Of a stretch of 64,000 bases of DNA, positions 19,262 to 29,355 are shown one piece after another. The stretch's first letter is position 1. Every line of letters starts with the position of its first letter. Origin of the DNA: Crambe crambe (Eukaryota; Porifera; Demospongiae; Poecilosclerida; Crambeidae); assembly GCA_963924555.1 (NCBI GenBank), contig OZ004592.1, positions 3,348,001-3,412,000 on the forward strand, written 5' to 3'. Made by a program: the position numbers and the translations under genes. Below the pieces are notes generated by a model that saw only the letters and a list, made by a program, of their open reading frames with translations, had not been told where the DNA came from and made no database searches.

Positions 19262-21088
19262 TATATATCTTTTCTTCTTTTTTCTTTTTTTTTTTTTTTT
19301 CTTTTTTTTTTTATTTTAATTATGATTAAAATTAATGAGAATCTGCTTCATTAGCCACATTTCCTGCTTCATGTAGAAAAGGTGTCAGGACAAGTGAAGT
19401 CCCATACCAAAATTCTGCCACACTTCCAAGGGCAAAGGGTGACTCCATCAGGTCTCTTTCCGTCACTTCTACTGATTCCACTTGGTTCTAATTTAGAGGC
19501 GATTTTTGCAGATGATAAAGATCTTTTTAACAAGGCATTGATGGAACTATGCCTCAAATGTCTCCCCTGACTCTTTTTGCAGCTTAGACCATGAGTGGCA
19601 AGGACATCTACAGGGGAACCACAGTGACTACAGAGATGAGGTAACACCAAAGGAACACCCAATCTCAGGCCAACAGCAATTCTAATGGTGTCATCATCAA
19701 GTCTCAGTCCAAGAGACGATACTGGCAATGCATGTAGCCATGCCCCAGGCTCCTTTTTAGTACCAGCTAGCAAGCGAGCCCTAGATTGATCTGAATCACA
19801 TGTTTAGTGTGGCTTGAACCAAATGTTTATCCCAGGACTTCTGCAGAAAAGAGTCTGGGATAGTTGGTGGAGGATTATCATGACCCTGACTCCATACTCT
19901 AAGGGCAGATGGAAGCAAATCATAGTCCAGGTCACGAAAACCAGCTGGGAGAATTTGCTTGATAAGATCATAACAAGCAGTAGCCGATGCCAAAAAGGCA
20001 GAAGGTGCCAACTGCTCTGCTCTTCTAATATCAAGTCCCCCAGACCTCACAGGAAGTGATGCCTGAGTCCATGCATTGTCACTAAGAGTAACGTTCAAGA
20101 TCGCAGATACTAAATCTCTCTGCAACTCATCAAAGTTAGACAAAAATGAAGAAGAAAAGCAAGGAGAGGAATGAAGGATATACAGGAGCTTAGGGATAGA
20201 AAAGGCATGACGGAGAAGACTAAAAGCGTCATGAGCTCTAAGGTTACAGAGCCTTTCTCCCATTGTCTTCAAAGACTCTAACTGAATCTTGATTTCTTTA
20301 TCAACCCCTTCACGACTACCAATTGGAGAACCAAGTAAGGCTGCTAAATCTGGATGCACAACAGAGAGACCAGGAATTTCCATCAAAAGAGCCCCCAAAG
20401 TGGAATGGTCTTTACATATCACTTCTGATTTGCTACGATTGAGATGTAAACCAAGATCAGCTGCTAATTCTGAGACTCTCCTAAAATCATGTACAATATC
20501 AGCAAAGGAACCACCTAGAGTAACATCATCAAGATAAAGAAGACGAAAATCTGAGTTTAATTCTGGCACTATAGAATTAATTGTAAGACAGAATAGTAAA
20601 GGGCCTAATGGATCACCTTGCTGCACACCTTCACATGAATCTATCACAAAATCACCAAAGAAAAGTGAAGAAGGGGAGCTGTATGCTGAAAGAACTAATG
20701 GCAATAATTGTGGTGCTATATCATGAACAGCCCAGAACATCTTATTCCTACTAAGGGAATTGAAAGCATTTTTAAAATCCAATTTCAGAAGGAGGTGATC
20801 AGATGGCAAATTATTCAAATACAAACGTGCTGCATGTGCAGCAGATTCAGCACCCTTGGAAACACCGAATCCCAACTGAAAAGGAGCCAGCACTGAACTT
20901 AAGGACTCTTTCACCCTAAAAACTGCACACTTTGCTGCTAATCTTCTAAGGGTGCAGCCAACTGCAATAGGGCGGACTCCACCATTTTTTTTTGGACAAT
21001 GCAATCAATGAAGCACCAAAGAAAAAAGAGCATATATGATCAGGAGTTTTTCCCAGTATTATTAAGGTGACAAAAGAAGCAAGAGCTT
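19262..21088 (-). pseudogene. RLE-type (R2-like) non-LTR retrotransposon, 5'-truncated
   Basis: Read leftwards from 21088. The reverse transcriptase (21004-19796, 402 codons) has NGGVRPIAVGCTLRRL, DFKNAFNSLSR, GVQQGDPLGPLLF and LLYLDDVTLGG (YLDD catalytic box). After one frameshift near 19797, SRARLLAGTKKEPGAWL leads into the C-terminal domain: a zinc knuckle CSHCG...HGLSC and a restriction-like endonuclease signature RPDGVT...VWDFTCPDT (PD...D). A run of A's near 20990 causes another frameshift at the 5' end. The 3' tail is the T-rich run at 19262-19318 (poly-A on its strand). Autonomous copies nick a target with the RLE domain and prime on it. It is flanked by 70-bp direct repeats. Confidence 0.86.
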
Positions 21089-21091
21089 TAT

Positions 21092-21165
21092 ACAGCCTCC
21101 TGTGTATGCAGCTGCCACAACCACTGCAATATCTTAGGCTTAGTCCAATAAGTCAAAGTACAATG
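21092..21165 (+). repeat. About 70-bp direct repeat, right copy
   Basis: Second copy of the 19074-19145 sequence, with a 6-base insertion (TTAGTC) after TCTTAGGC. It abuts the 5' truncation point of the RLE-type LINE. Confidence 0.7.
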
Positions 21166-21169
21166 ACCC

Positions 21170-21390
21170 ATCGCTGGCATATGGGTTTATAGTCCTGTAT
21201 GTCAATTTTTCTCTTGGATTGTGTAAATGGAACAATCTACGATTTGCAGAGAGGCCATCACATGTTACTGCTAAGACTTTAGTCTCATTAGTCTTGTGTC
21301 TTTTGTTTTGTTTTGTACTTTTTTCTTTCTTTTCTTTTCCTCCTTCTTGTCTCTCTTCTTACCTCCACTCTCATTCCTACACTCATTTCA
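21170..21390 (-). repeat. Inverted duplicate of a P-like transposase segment
   Basis: This segment is the reverse complement of 23865-24095: it contains the transposase codons for DGLSANRRLFHSHN plus the polypurine insert (pyrimidine-rich here). The two copies are about 2.5 kb apart in inverted orientation, so the region can form a large hairpin. Confidence 0.8.
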
Positions 21391-21987
21391 CAATGACGGA
21401 TCACATGCGCTCATTAATCTAGTAATTTAGGTTCAAATCCATCCGCATTATTGTTTTTGCAAAGCGTGCGAAATGTGGTTTTGGGAAAGGAGGAGCTGGT
21501 GCAGCTGTATTTAGCGGTTACAGACCTCGGAGAAGCTACAAGTAGTAGGTAAGATATCTAGAGAAAGGTTTATAGACCATAATTCCAGTCCCATATTCCT
21601 GAAATAGCTGTCTTTAGACCGAAGTTGACCGGCTAGAGGGCTAGTTACCGAAGTACAAATTTTGTCTCCCTCTAGAGCTCAAACCACTAAGCTGGCTACA
21701 GTTTCTATAGTGTATTTTTGGTTTATATACTTTATAGCTCTGTAAAAAACTATTCCGTGAGTTTTTCTTCTGGTAGAAGTGAATAGTGGTGATGGTAGTA
21801 CCCATCTTTTTGTCTCCCCATGCTGGCCAACTGTATCACCTAAGACTATTTTCAGGTGTAGAATTGAAGACAAATTAGTTTGTTTTTTGCATGAATGTTG
21901 TGAATGAATAGAATTCCCAGGTTCGAGTGGCTATATTCGTGGACACACTTGGGGTGAAGTAATAATTATTGGCTATACTTGTAGGAT

Positions 21988-24900
21988 ATGCCTAGGAAGT
22001 TTCGTTTAAAGTGTCCCTCGTAAGAATGAATTCAGAAAAGCACATGCACAATGTTGTACAACTCATCTCACCCAAACCTGAGAATGTTTGTATGTCGTCT
22101 ACTTCCAGAGAGTCTGATGAAGAATTGATATAGTTTCAATCCCAATAGATGAAGTACATGATAGTGGGATATCAACCATTGCTGAGTTGCAGAGGCGAAT
22201 CAATATTTTGTCAATTTTACATGATGGTAAGCTGATGGCTTCTTATGAAAGTATATAGTGGCTAGCTAACTTGTATACATAGTTGGTATTCTTCATTAAT
22301 AAAAATAGGGTGGATTAATGTTTATGCTGCCTCTGACATGAGTCCTAGAGATGCTATTGTACTTACCAAGGTAGAAACAATGGATTGTGTTGCACAGGTA
22401 TAGCTATAGCTCAAATATTGTTACAATGTCATTAACTAATTTTTTATGAAACAAAGATTCGCTACAGTATTGATGGTGATTTCAAATGGACTCTACAGAT
22501 TGGAGGAGATAAGATACCATCTGATTGTCTAGCTACATTGCCACAAGTTCTCAGTTCAGTCTCCCATGTGAGAAAAGTAATTGAGGGGCTGGAATGCTTC
22601 CAGTTTTGTACAGGGAACAATGACAACAAGTACTTTCCTATTCAGGCTGCAAGAAAAGGGGTATTTATGGATTCCACAGGTAAATTTAAAATTTAGATGC
22701 AGCAGTTCAATTCCATACCATGCAGATTCAAAGGTAGTGGCAACTTTTGTCAAAGACCATTTTCCCTACCACACCATTCGAACTTCATCTTGTCGGCTCC
22801 TAGTACCCAAACCCACTTTGCGATGTGACCACTGTAGTACTCACAGAAAAAATTCGAACTCTATGTTGCATCGGCACCTGAAAAGTAGTGAGACTGATTC
22901 TAGCCATCCAGAAAGCCACACCAACTACAGGTTTCTGGGCACACCTGAAAAACATGAGCGGTTACAGCGCTTACGGCAGAAAGCTAGGGTGTTAAGAGTT
23001 GCATTGCAAAAGAATGAAAGAGAGATTGGAAAGAGCAATAGAAGAGAGGGGTACTCAAGTGGATGCTGATCTACATGGCAATCTTTCCAACATCATGATC
23101 GAAAATTCACCGAGACATATCCACCTGATTCCTTTGCCCACATATTCTGGGAACAGCACCACAAGGCTTCTTTACTGAAAGACTCTCGTTCTATGAAGTG
23201 GGAGCCTATGATGATTAGATGGTGCCTCTACCTTCGTTATTTATCATCAAGTGCATATGAGACGCTACGTTCATCCGGTGTGTTGAAACTACCTTCATAA
23301 CGTACTTTGAGGGACTACACGCATTATACCCAAGCAAGCTGTAGATTTTCAAGCGAAGTCGATAAGCAGATAATGGATATAGCTTCAATCCAGACATGTC
23401 CAGAAAGGGAAAAGTATGTTGTCATCTTAATGGATGAGATGCACATCAGAGAGAACATAGTATATAGGTATAAGAACTATTTATAGCTAAGCATGTATGT
23501 ATGTAGTAACAAGTTATCATTTACCAGGCGTACTGATTGGTTTCACTGAGCTTGGTGACATCAACACTCACCTGGAGGCATTTGAGCATAAAATTGAGGA
23601 AGACCATTCTGATGAAGTACTCGCTGATTCAATGCTAGTTCTTAAGGTCAGGGGGTTGTTTAGCCAGCTGAAATTCCCATATGCTCAGTTCCCTTGCACT
23701 ACACTCAGTGGACATCAAATGTTTGAAGTTTTTGGGATGCTGTATGCCAACTAGAGCGTTGTGGATTTAAAGTTGTTTTTTTTTTCCTCTCTAATAAATT
23801 TCATGCAAGCAATGAGGTGGACCAACTAGCTATAATAAGCTATTATTAAGGGCCCCCTTAAAGGGAGCAGATGTAGGAATGAGAGTGGAGGTAAGAAGAG
23901 AGACAAGAAGGACGAAAAGAAAAGAAAGAAAGAAAGAAAAAAGTACAAAAGAAAACAAAAGACACAAGACTAATGAGACTAAAGTCTTAGCAGTAACATG
24001 TGATGGCCTCTCTGCAAATCGTAGATTGTTCCATTCACACAATCCAAGAGAAAAATTGACATACAGGACTATAAACCCATATGCCAGCGATGGTCGGTTG
24101 ATTTTCTTTTTTTCAGATCCCCCTCACCTAATGAAGACCACCAGAAATGCTTGGTTCAATAAGTGTCGTAAAATTTGGGTTAGTTGCCCCAGATAATGCC
24201 TTAAAATTAATGACCATTGTTATTCCTCAATAATAGTGTAATGGAAAACCTATTTCGTGGTCTCATCTTATTACCTTATATGAGAGGTGTCAACCCATGT
24301 TACCGAAATTGAAGTTTGAACATATCAGCCTTACCAGTTATTCAAAAATGTGTGTGGACTTAGCAGCTCAAGTACGTAACTAAGACCATAATATCAGATA
24401 GGGGAAGATTGGTTTAAATTGATTATAGGTACTCAGCAGCTCTGTTTCTAAAGCTCTAACACATACTTTGGACGAGCCAGCAAGGAACACAGCAAAATTT
24501 GCACTGATGTTTGACAAAAATTTTGATACACTAAATGTCAGTAGCATTTCAGCAGGGCAGTTGAAAAGAAATCCTTTCAAAACCCCCTTCCGTTCAGCAT
24601 CAGATTTTAGATTGAAGGTAACAACTGCATGATTGTAGTAGCTATTTCATTTTAACTTATAATGATTAAACAGTGGCTGCAAGATGAATTTCTTCCCTAT
24701 TTGGATGGTTGGGAAGCGAGTGTTCATGAGAGAGCTGAATTCTCAAAGAAGGAGATGCTGCTCAGTCATAAGACCAGAACTGGTCTTAAGCTTACTGGTA
24801 AGGTAGAATAACCATTACAGCTAATACTTTACGTTTATGTATTATTATTACAGTTCGTTCATTTGTGGATTTGGTAGAACATCTCTTCACCATTCCAGGT

Positions 24901-25150
24901 GTTAAGTTATTCTTGAGTAACAGATTGTGCCAAGATCCTGTCGAGGGCTTCTTTGGACAGCAAAGACAAAGGGGAAGAGTGAATGAAAACCCCTCAGTTC
25001 AATAATTTGTTGAGAACACACGAGCGCTGCGTGTAATAAAAGGTGTGTGTGGGCAAGTCCGAGGAAATTGTAGAGGAGCAATCTCTAAGAGAAAAGGACC
25101 TGAAGTGGATAATACCCTTCTACCGAAACATAAAATTAAACATAAGTAAT
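21988..25150 (+). pseudogene. P-element/THAP9-like transposase, most complete copy (gene 2)
   Basis: Cut-and-paste transposase of the P superfamily (RNase-H-fold DDE type). Exons seen: 21988 MPRKFRLKCPS; about 22138-22226; 22311-22399; about 22465-22680; 22724 onward. Family landmarks follow in order: CRLLVPKPTLRCDHC, TNYRFLGTPEKHERL, WCLYLRYLSSSAYETLR (23222), RTLRDYTHY (23305), LMDEMHIRENIVY (first catalytic Asp region, about 23429), GVLIGFTELGDIN, DGLSANRRLF (24002), DPPHLMKTTRN (second Asp, 24117), WLQDEFLPYLDGWE (24675), DPVEGFFGQQRQRG (24936) and NENPSVQ (24985) before an in-frame stop. Several frameshifts (near 22130, 23045, 23290) and a polypurine insert at 23765-23980 disable it. No THAP zinc finger is evident at the N-terminus. 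Confidence 0.85.
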
Positions 25151-25200
25151 GATGGTGATAATGATGATTGATAAGTATAACAGAGTCCAGAAAAAATTAG

Positions 25201-26000
25201 CTATTGTTTGCTTTCGCTTTCAGATTCATAAAATTTTCTTCTTGTAGCCTTGGATTTCTGTAATGTTTGTTTCTTCGACTGCTTATAAAGCTCCATGCAT
25301 GAGTTGGCAAATGCAAAGCCACGAATTGTTACATATAGTTCAAAAATCATGTCAAGAAGCATAACTGATAAATTGTCATCTAGTTCAGATGAAAGGACAA
25401 ACCAAAGACTTCGTACATCTTCGTTTATCTTTAAACTCTTAATAATATCTCTCTTCACTCCATCGTGTCTTGCAGATGATAATGTTAAATGATGCCTAAT
25501 CTCCTCCTCAATGTAACAATAAATAAAAGACTTCATCGGTTACATGCCACAGACCACCACGATCCAGTGCCTTCATCCAATCTTCAGATGCATGTTCAGA
25601 CTCCAATCCTTTTCCTCCAAGCTCCATCAAAGTCAATATCATATCTGTCTTGTGATGTATGCTTGATGATTCTAGTTTATCTAGCGACTTGCGACACACA
25701 TATCCAGCAACATAATGCAAAGCACTCTCATCATCATATGTAAGTTGACAGCCACAACTTGTATGGGATATTAATTTATGCTTGACAACATCTTTGAAAA
25801 ATTCATGGCTAATAAATTGGTAGAATGTTGGAGCTCAACAGATTTCCTGAGAAAATCCTTCCATTGTACATCCGATGTGCGAAGAAGATGAAATTTACCC
25901 CACATCTTGTCCTTTCTGGATCTTAGGGTCGGAGAAGCAATCTTTGAACTGCAAGGTGATGTACTTACAGAAATTTCTAACACTGCAAGATTTTCATGTT
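25201..26000 (-). pseudogene. Companion protein of the P-like transposon (gene 1), YxxGYxxR family
   Basis: Convergent to gene 2, its stop lies about 50 bases from gene 2's end. Reading leftwards: KDKMWGKFHLLR (about 25920-25880), HEFFKDVVKHKLIS, ALHYVAGYVCRKSL (25722-25680), SEDWMKALDRGGLWH (25585-25540), CYIEEEIRHHLTL (25520), then LLDMIFELYVTIRGFAFAN (25375-25315) and a basic tail ending ESESESKQ at 25201. Two frameshifts (near 25800 and 25525). The same motifs occur in the elements at 40.6 and 48.9 kb, always starting next to a terminal repeat. I do not recognise this protein; all-alpha and basic C-terminus suggest a nucleic-acid or transposase partner, which is inference. Confidence 0.72.
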
Positions 26001-26334
26001 TCTTGCATCATTGAGAAACTGCTGTGGCTGTTTTTAATGCCTCAGCTGCATCAGTGGAGGGCACTTGGAATCCACTATCTGTAAGTATTGTATCTAAAGC
26101 CTTCATAAAGAAATCTAAACAATATAAAAACCAAGGTAAGTACATTGCCAGCCTCTTTTAGTAGATGCCTGACCTATTCCATTTTTGAAACGTGATTATA
26201 GCTGGTTCTAGCCATTCAACTTCACTGTAGAACTCAGAATTCTTGCAGTATATTAATGTTGCTATGCAAATCAACGTGCACGCGCCTTGTAACTATAACG
26301 AGGATGTTTTTTAAATTTTACCCGCGAAACTGTC

Positions 26335-26370
26335 GTTTCCAATCCCGTGCCGTGAGTTCTTATATCCATG
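26335..26370 (-). mobile_element. Right terminal inverted repeat of the P-like element
   Basis: GTTTCCAATCCCGTGCCGTG ... TATATCCATG matches the family end (CATAGATA...CGGGATTGGAAAC on the other strand). It marks the gene-1 end of the 22-26.4 kb copy. The matching left end was not found; it may have been lost where the inverted duplicate and LINE lie. Confidence 0.7.
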
Positions 26371-26389
26371 GATTAATAGGCAATCACAT

Positions 26390-26580
26390 GCTTTTTTCGT
26401 GCAATTTGGGTATAATTGCATTCGGAACTGTCTAAAATTGCACTCGGCTATGCAATTACCTAGCCAGTTCCTCATGCAATTATACCCAAATTACACTCAA
26501 AAGCATATATTTACCTATACAAGTTCCTCGTGCAATTATATCCAAATTACACTCAAAAGCATGTAACTACCTATACTAAT
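26390..26580. repeat. Fifty-three-base tandem repeat with an inverted unit
   Basis: Two consecutive units of AGTTCCTCATGCAATTATAC, then CCAAATTACACTCAAAAGCA and a TACCTATAC end (26466-26575), preceded by a partly inverted unit (TGCAATTTGGGTATAATTGC) at 26400. Confidence 0.7.
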
Positions 26581-28035
26581 TCTGCTAATTTAGAATACCA
26601 GGAAGAAAGTACAAAAATTTCATAGCAACAACTCTGGCGAGGTTTTCTCCAACTTAGTTAAATACACATTATTTAAAGTGTTATATATATGAGGTATTGG
26701 CAGAATATGAATTCAGAACACTAGAAGTCATTTCTTTCCATTGCAATGTAGTAAAATGTCTGCCAGATTATCTCTGATAGTAAATAAGGAACATAACTAA
26801 ACTGTGCAGAAATATGTAGCATACAGGCTAGTGTACAATTAAATATAGTAGAATTACTATAGGAGTGACTCATTATGGAGTAGAAAATTACAGTTTCCTG
26901 TTACCATTAGCATAGATACAGGTAAACGGGACCACAGAAAAAAGAAAGCTTTAAGATCACTTGTAGATAGAAGGAAGTACAATGTACGTTGTTCAAATCA
27001 ATAAAAAGATGCTCCTGACACATCTCTTCTCCCAGTGTTTCCACCTGCCAGTTCAGATTTCCCATCAATTTCACTCACTAGCCAAATCAATACCTTCTAA
27101 TGTTCCAACTTCTCCACCACTTGTTTAGCACCTCCAGCAAATCTCCTTCCTTCATCACCCAGACTCTCTTCACTCTTACTACTAGCTATCACTGCTAGTA
27201 TACTACCAAAGGTGCTACAGTTGTAGTATTAGAGGATAGCGAAATGTACAAAGTTGCTTGTAAAGAAGATGGCTATATGTTGCCAAATATATAGGTTGAA
27301 ATACACAGATGGTTACCACAGGCTTTTCTACAAATGTATATCTATTCTTTGATTGTACTGCACTGGGAGGATGTTGATTAACCTTCAGGGTATGTATGCA
27401 CTTGATATTATAATCATTGTGTTATAACTTGCCCTTGTGAATAAAATGGATCAAACTGAGCAGGAGAAGTTGAACTCTGCACTCGTGAACTCCCTAATAA
27501 TCAAAAAAAAAAAGGCACAATTTAACATGCTGCACAAAAGATTATAAACACAAGTTTAGGATGTCTAAACTCTAAAAACCTGAGTATCCTGTCCCAAACA
27601 CAGCAAAGGACTACTAGGAAGACCCAAGCTTAATACTAGTCCTGGACATTGCTACTAATACAAAAAACATGTAGTTTAAGAAAGGATGCAAATAAAGCTA
27701 CACACACACACACATACTATCTACTGCACTAATGTGTAATCTTGTAACAAACTCCAGAATGCAAGTAGATAATTCAAGTCCACATCTATATAGGTAGATA
27801 ATCATGAGATTCTATGTTTTGTGTCCATGTTCTTGATAGAATAAGTATTGTTACCTCTTAGCAAGATGGAAAAAGCATGAAAGAGAATGCATATATAGGC
27901 TAGTGTACCTCTTATGCAATCAGGATGGTCTACAATATAGACAAACAACAGCACTCATTTTGGACTCTATGTATCATAGCAACTATCCATAATTCCTGGT
28001 CTTATTATGTATCTTATGACAGTGGAGATTAATAC
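26581..28035. other. No gene recognised
   Basis: AT-rich sequence with an (AC)n run near 27702-27713. A minus-strand Ser/Glu-rich stretch at 27180-27100 (SKSEESLGDEGRRFAGG) is open but lacks family resemblance. Confidence 0.4.
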
Positions 28036-28143
28036 CTGTAGAAAAAATTTCTGATCCACAATGTGAAATGGAGCGTTCCAATTCATGTGTATTGTGTACT
28101 TCCTTAGCTTTACTGAAACTCAATTGCCGCCTTGCTGGTGATC
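28036..28143 (-). CDS. Candidate host exon (possibly 5' NUP35)
   Basis: A 108-base open stretch with a good acceptor (TTATTTAG before GATCACC) and donor (ACAG before GTATTA) encodes SPARRQLSFSKAKEV followed by a polar tail ending EIFSTG. It lies on the NUP35 strand upstream of the first certain exon. Its exit phase (1) does not match the entry phase of the 13039 exon (needs 2), so at least one more exon would be required. NUP35 has a similar short Ser/Arg stretch before its RRM, but the match is weak. It could belong to another gene. Confidence 0.35.
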
Positions 28144-28786
28144 CTAAATAAATAATCTTAAAATGATGCCTGTACACTAAGGTGTGATGTACCTAACTAT
28201 AGCTATAATCTACTAAATAAAGAAGCTATGTGTATGTAATTGCAATGACTAGCTACTTGCTCATGAGTACACAGCAAAAAATCAACTGTAATAGGTATTA
28301 ACAGAACAAAAAATGTTATTAAAGTACTAAACTAATTTTTTGATCTGTAGACCATGTACAGACCAAAAAACAACAAAAAAATTTTAAAAAAAAATAAAAA
28401 AAACCAAACAAAAAAATAGGTAGGTGGGGCAGACCAGACCTGTTATAGGCTGCAGATTTTTTGCTGTGTAGGCTACTTGTAGTGAGCTTCAATTAACTCT
28501 CATTACTATCACCCATTTGTCAATTTTTCTGACATAAAAACTAATTCTTGAGAGGTTATTCTAGCTATATGGCTGTGAGGACCTGTGTGCAATGTGTTTC
28601 ACACAGTTGTGCTACAGGATATATGATACACCAGTTAAGCTTGCCTCTATCAGTATATTAATTTTAAATAGGCACCTTAGCTATAATAATAATAATAATA
28701 ATCCCTGCTTATTATTCTCAGCTAACATGATAAAAATTCAATAGAATTAGTTCTCATAAAATTAGCTTATGAAACAAACCACCAAC

Positions 28787-28817
28787 GTTTCGACCAGAAT
28801 ACTCTAGCCTTCATCAG
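28787..28817 (-). ncRNA. Hammerhead-like core in Penelope 3' end
   Basis: Minus-strand copy of the motif described at 29278-29308, in the left arm of the palindrome. Confidence 0.42.
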
Positions 28818-29277
28818 GGTGATACAAAAAATGCACACAGAAACGTCCTTATATAGCTACGCTCGTTATCTAGACAACGCACATGCAAACGCCTATGGAT
28901 ATTATATTATAGTATGCCAATACCTGAAGTCATAAACACTATTTCCCTAAGGCTTTAAGCGTAGAAACCCAGCAACCTTGAAGTTCTAGACCTACATCCC
29001 TATTAAAACGCTGCTCTTCTGAAGTTAAACCAATATGAAGCGCTTCTTTTAGAAGCAGCTCCTTCCTAGTCCTAGCTTGATCTACAACTGAAGCTTCCTT
29101 CCATAATATAACTTCAAGGTTGCTGGGTTTCTACGCTTAAAGCCTTAGGGAAATAGTGTTTATGACTTCAGGTATTGGCATACTATAATATAATATCCAT
29201 AGGCGTTTGCATGTGCGTTGTCTAGATAACAAGCGTAGCTATATAAGGACGTTTCTGTGTGCATTTTTTGTATCACC

Positions 29278-29308
29278 CTGATGAAGGCTAGAGTATTCTG
29301 GTCGAAAC
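29278..29308 (+). ncRNA. Hammerhead-like core in Penelope 3' end
   Basis: CTGATGA, one A, a 7-bp stem with two G-U pairs (GGCTAGA/TTCTGGTC), then GAAAC. CTGATGA and GAAAC are exact hammerhead core sequences; the extra A between the core and stem II departs from the canonical form. Stems I and III are not clearly definable, so self-cleavage is uncertain. Confidence 0.42.
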
Positions 29309-29355
29309 GTTGGTGGTTTGTTTCATAAGCTAATTTTATGAGAACTAATTCTATT

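Larger units (their letters stand above)
28737..29355. mobile_element. Head-to-head pair of Penelope-like 3' ends (large palindrome)
   Basis: Two copies of the same 3' end are joined 5' to 5' at about 29107/29108. The minus copy (29107-28737) keeps coding for the end of GIY-YIG: ILWKEASVVDQARTRKELL, LKEALHIGLTSEEQ and LELQGCWVSTLKAL. The plus copy (29108-29355) starts within LQGCWVSTLKAL. The arms are about 248 bp and nearly identical, with a short unique stretch between. Both end in AAGCTAATTTTATGAGAACT and abut AAT-rich microsatellite. This tail-out, inverted arrangement is characteristic of Penelope insertions. Confidence 0.82.

Noticed and set aside
19814..20537. Plus-strand frames over 19.8-20.5 kb
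   Set aside because: Antisense shadows of the RLE-type reverse transcriptase on the minus strand.
21219..21422. Hydrophobic 67-codon frame resembling a membrane protein
   Set aside because: It is the antisense of the duplicated P-like transposase segment, the hydrophobic part being the pyrimidine tract; the same frame appears at 24042-23830.
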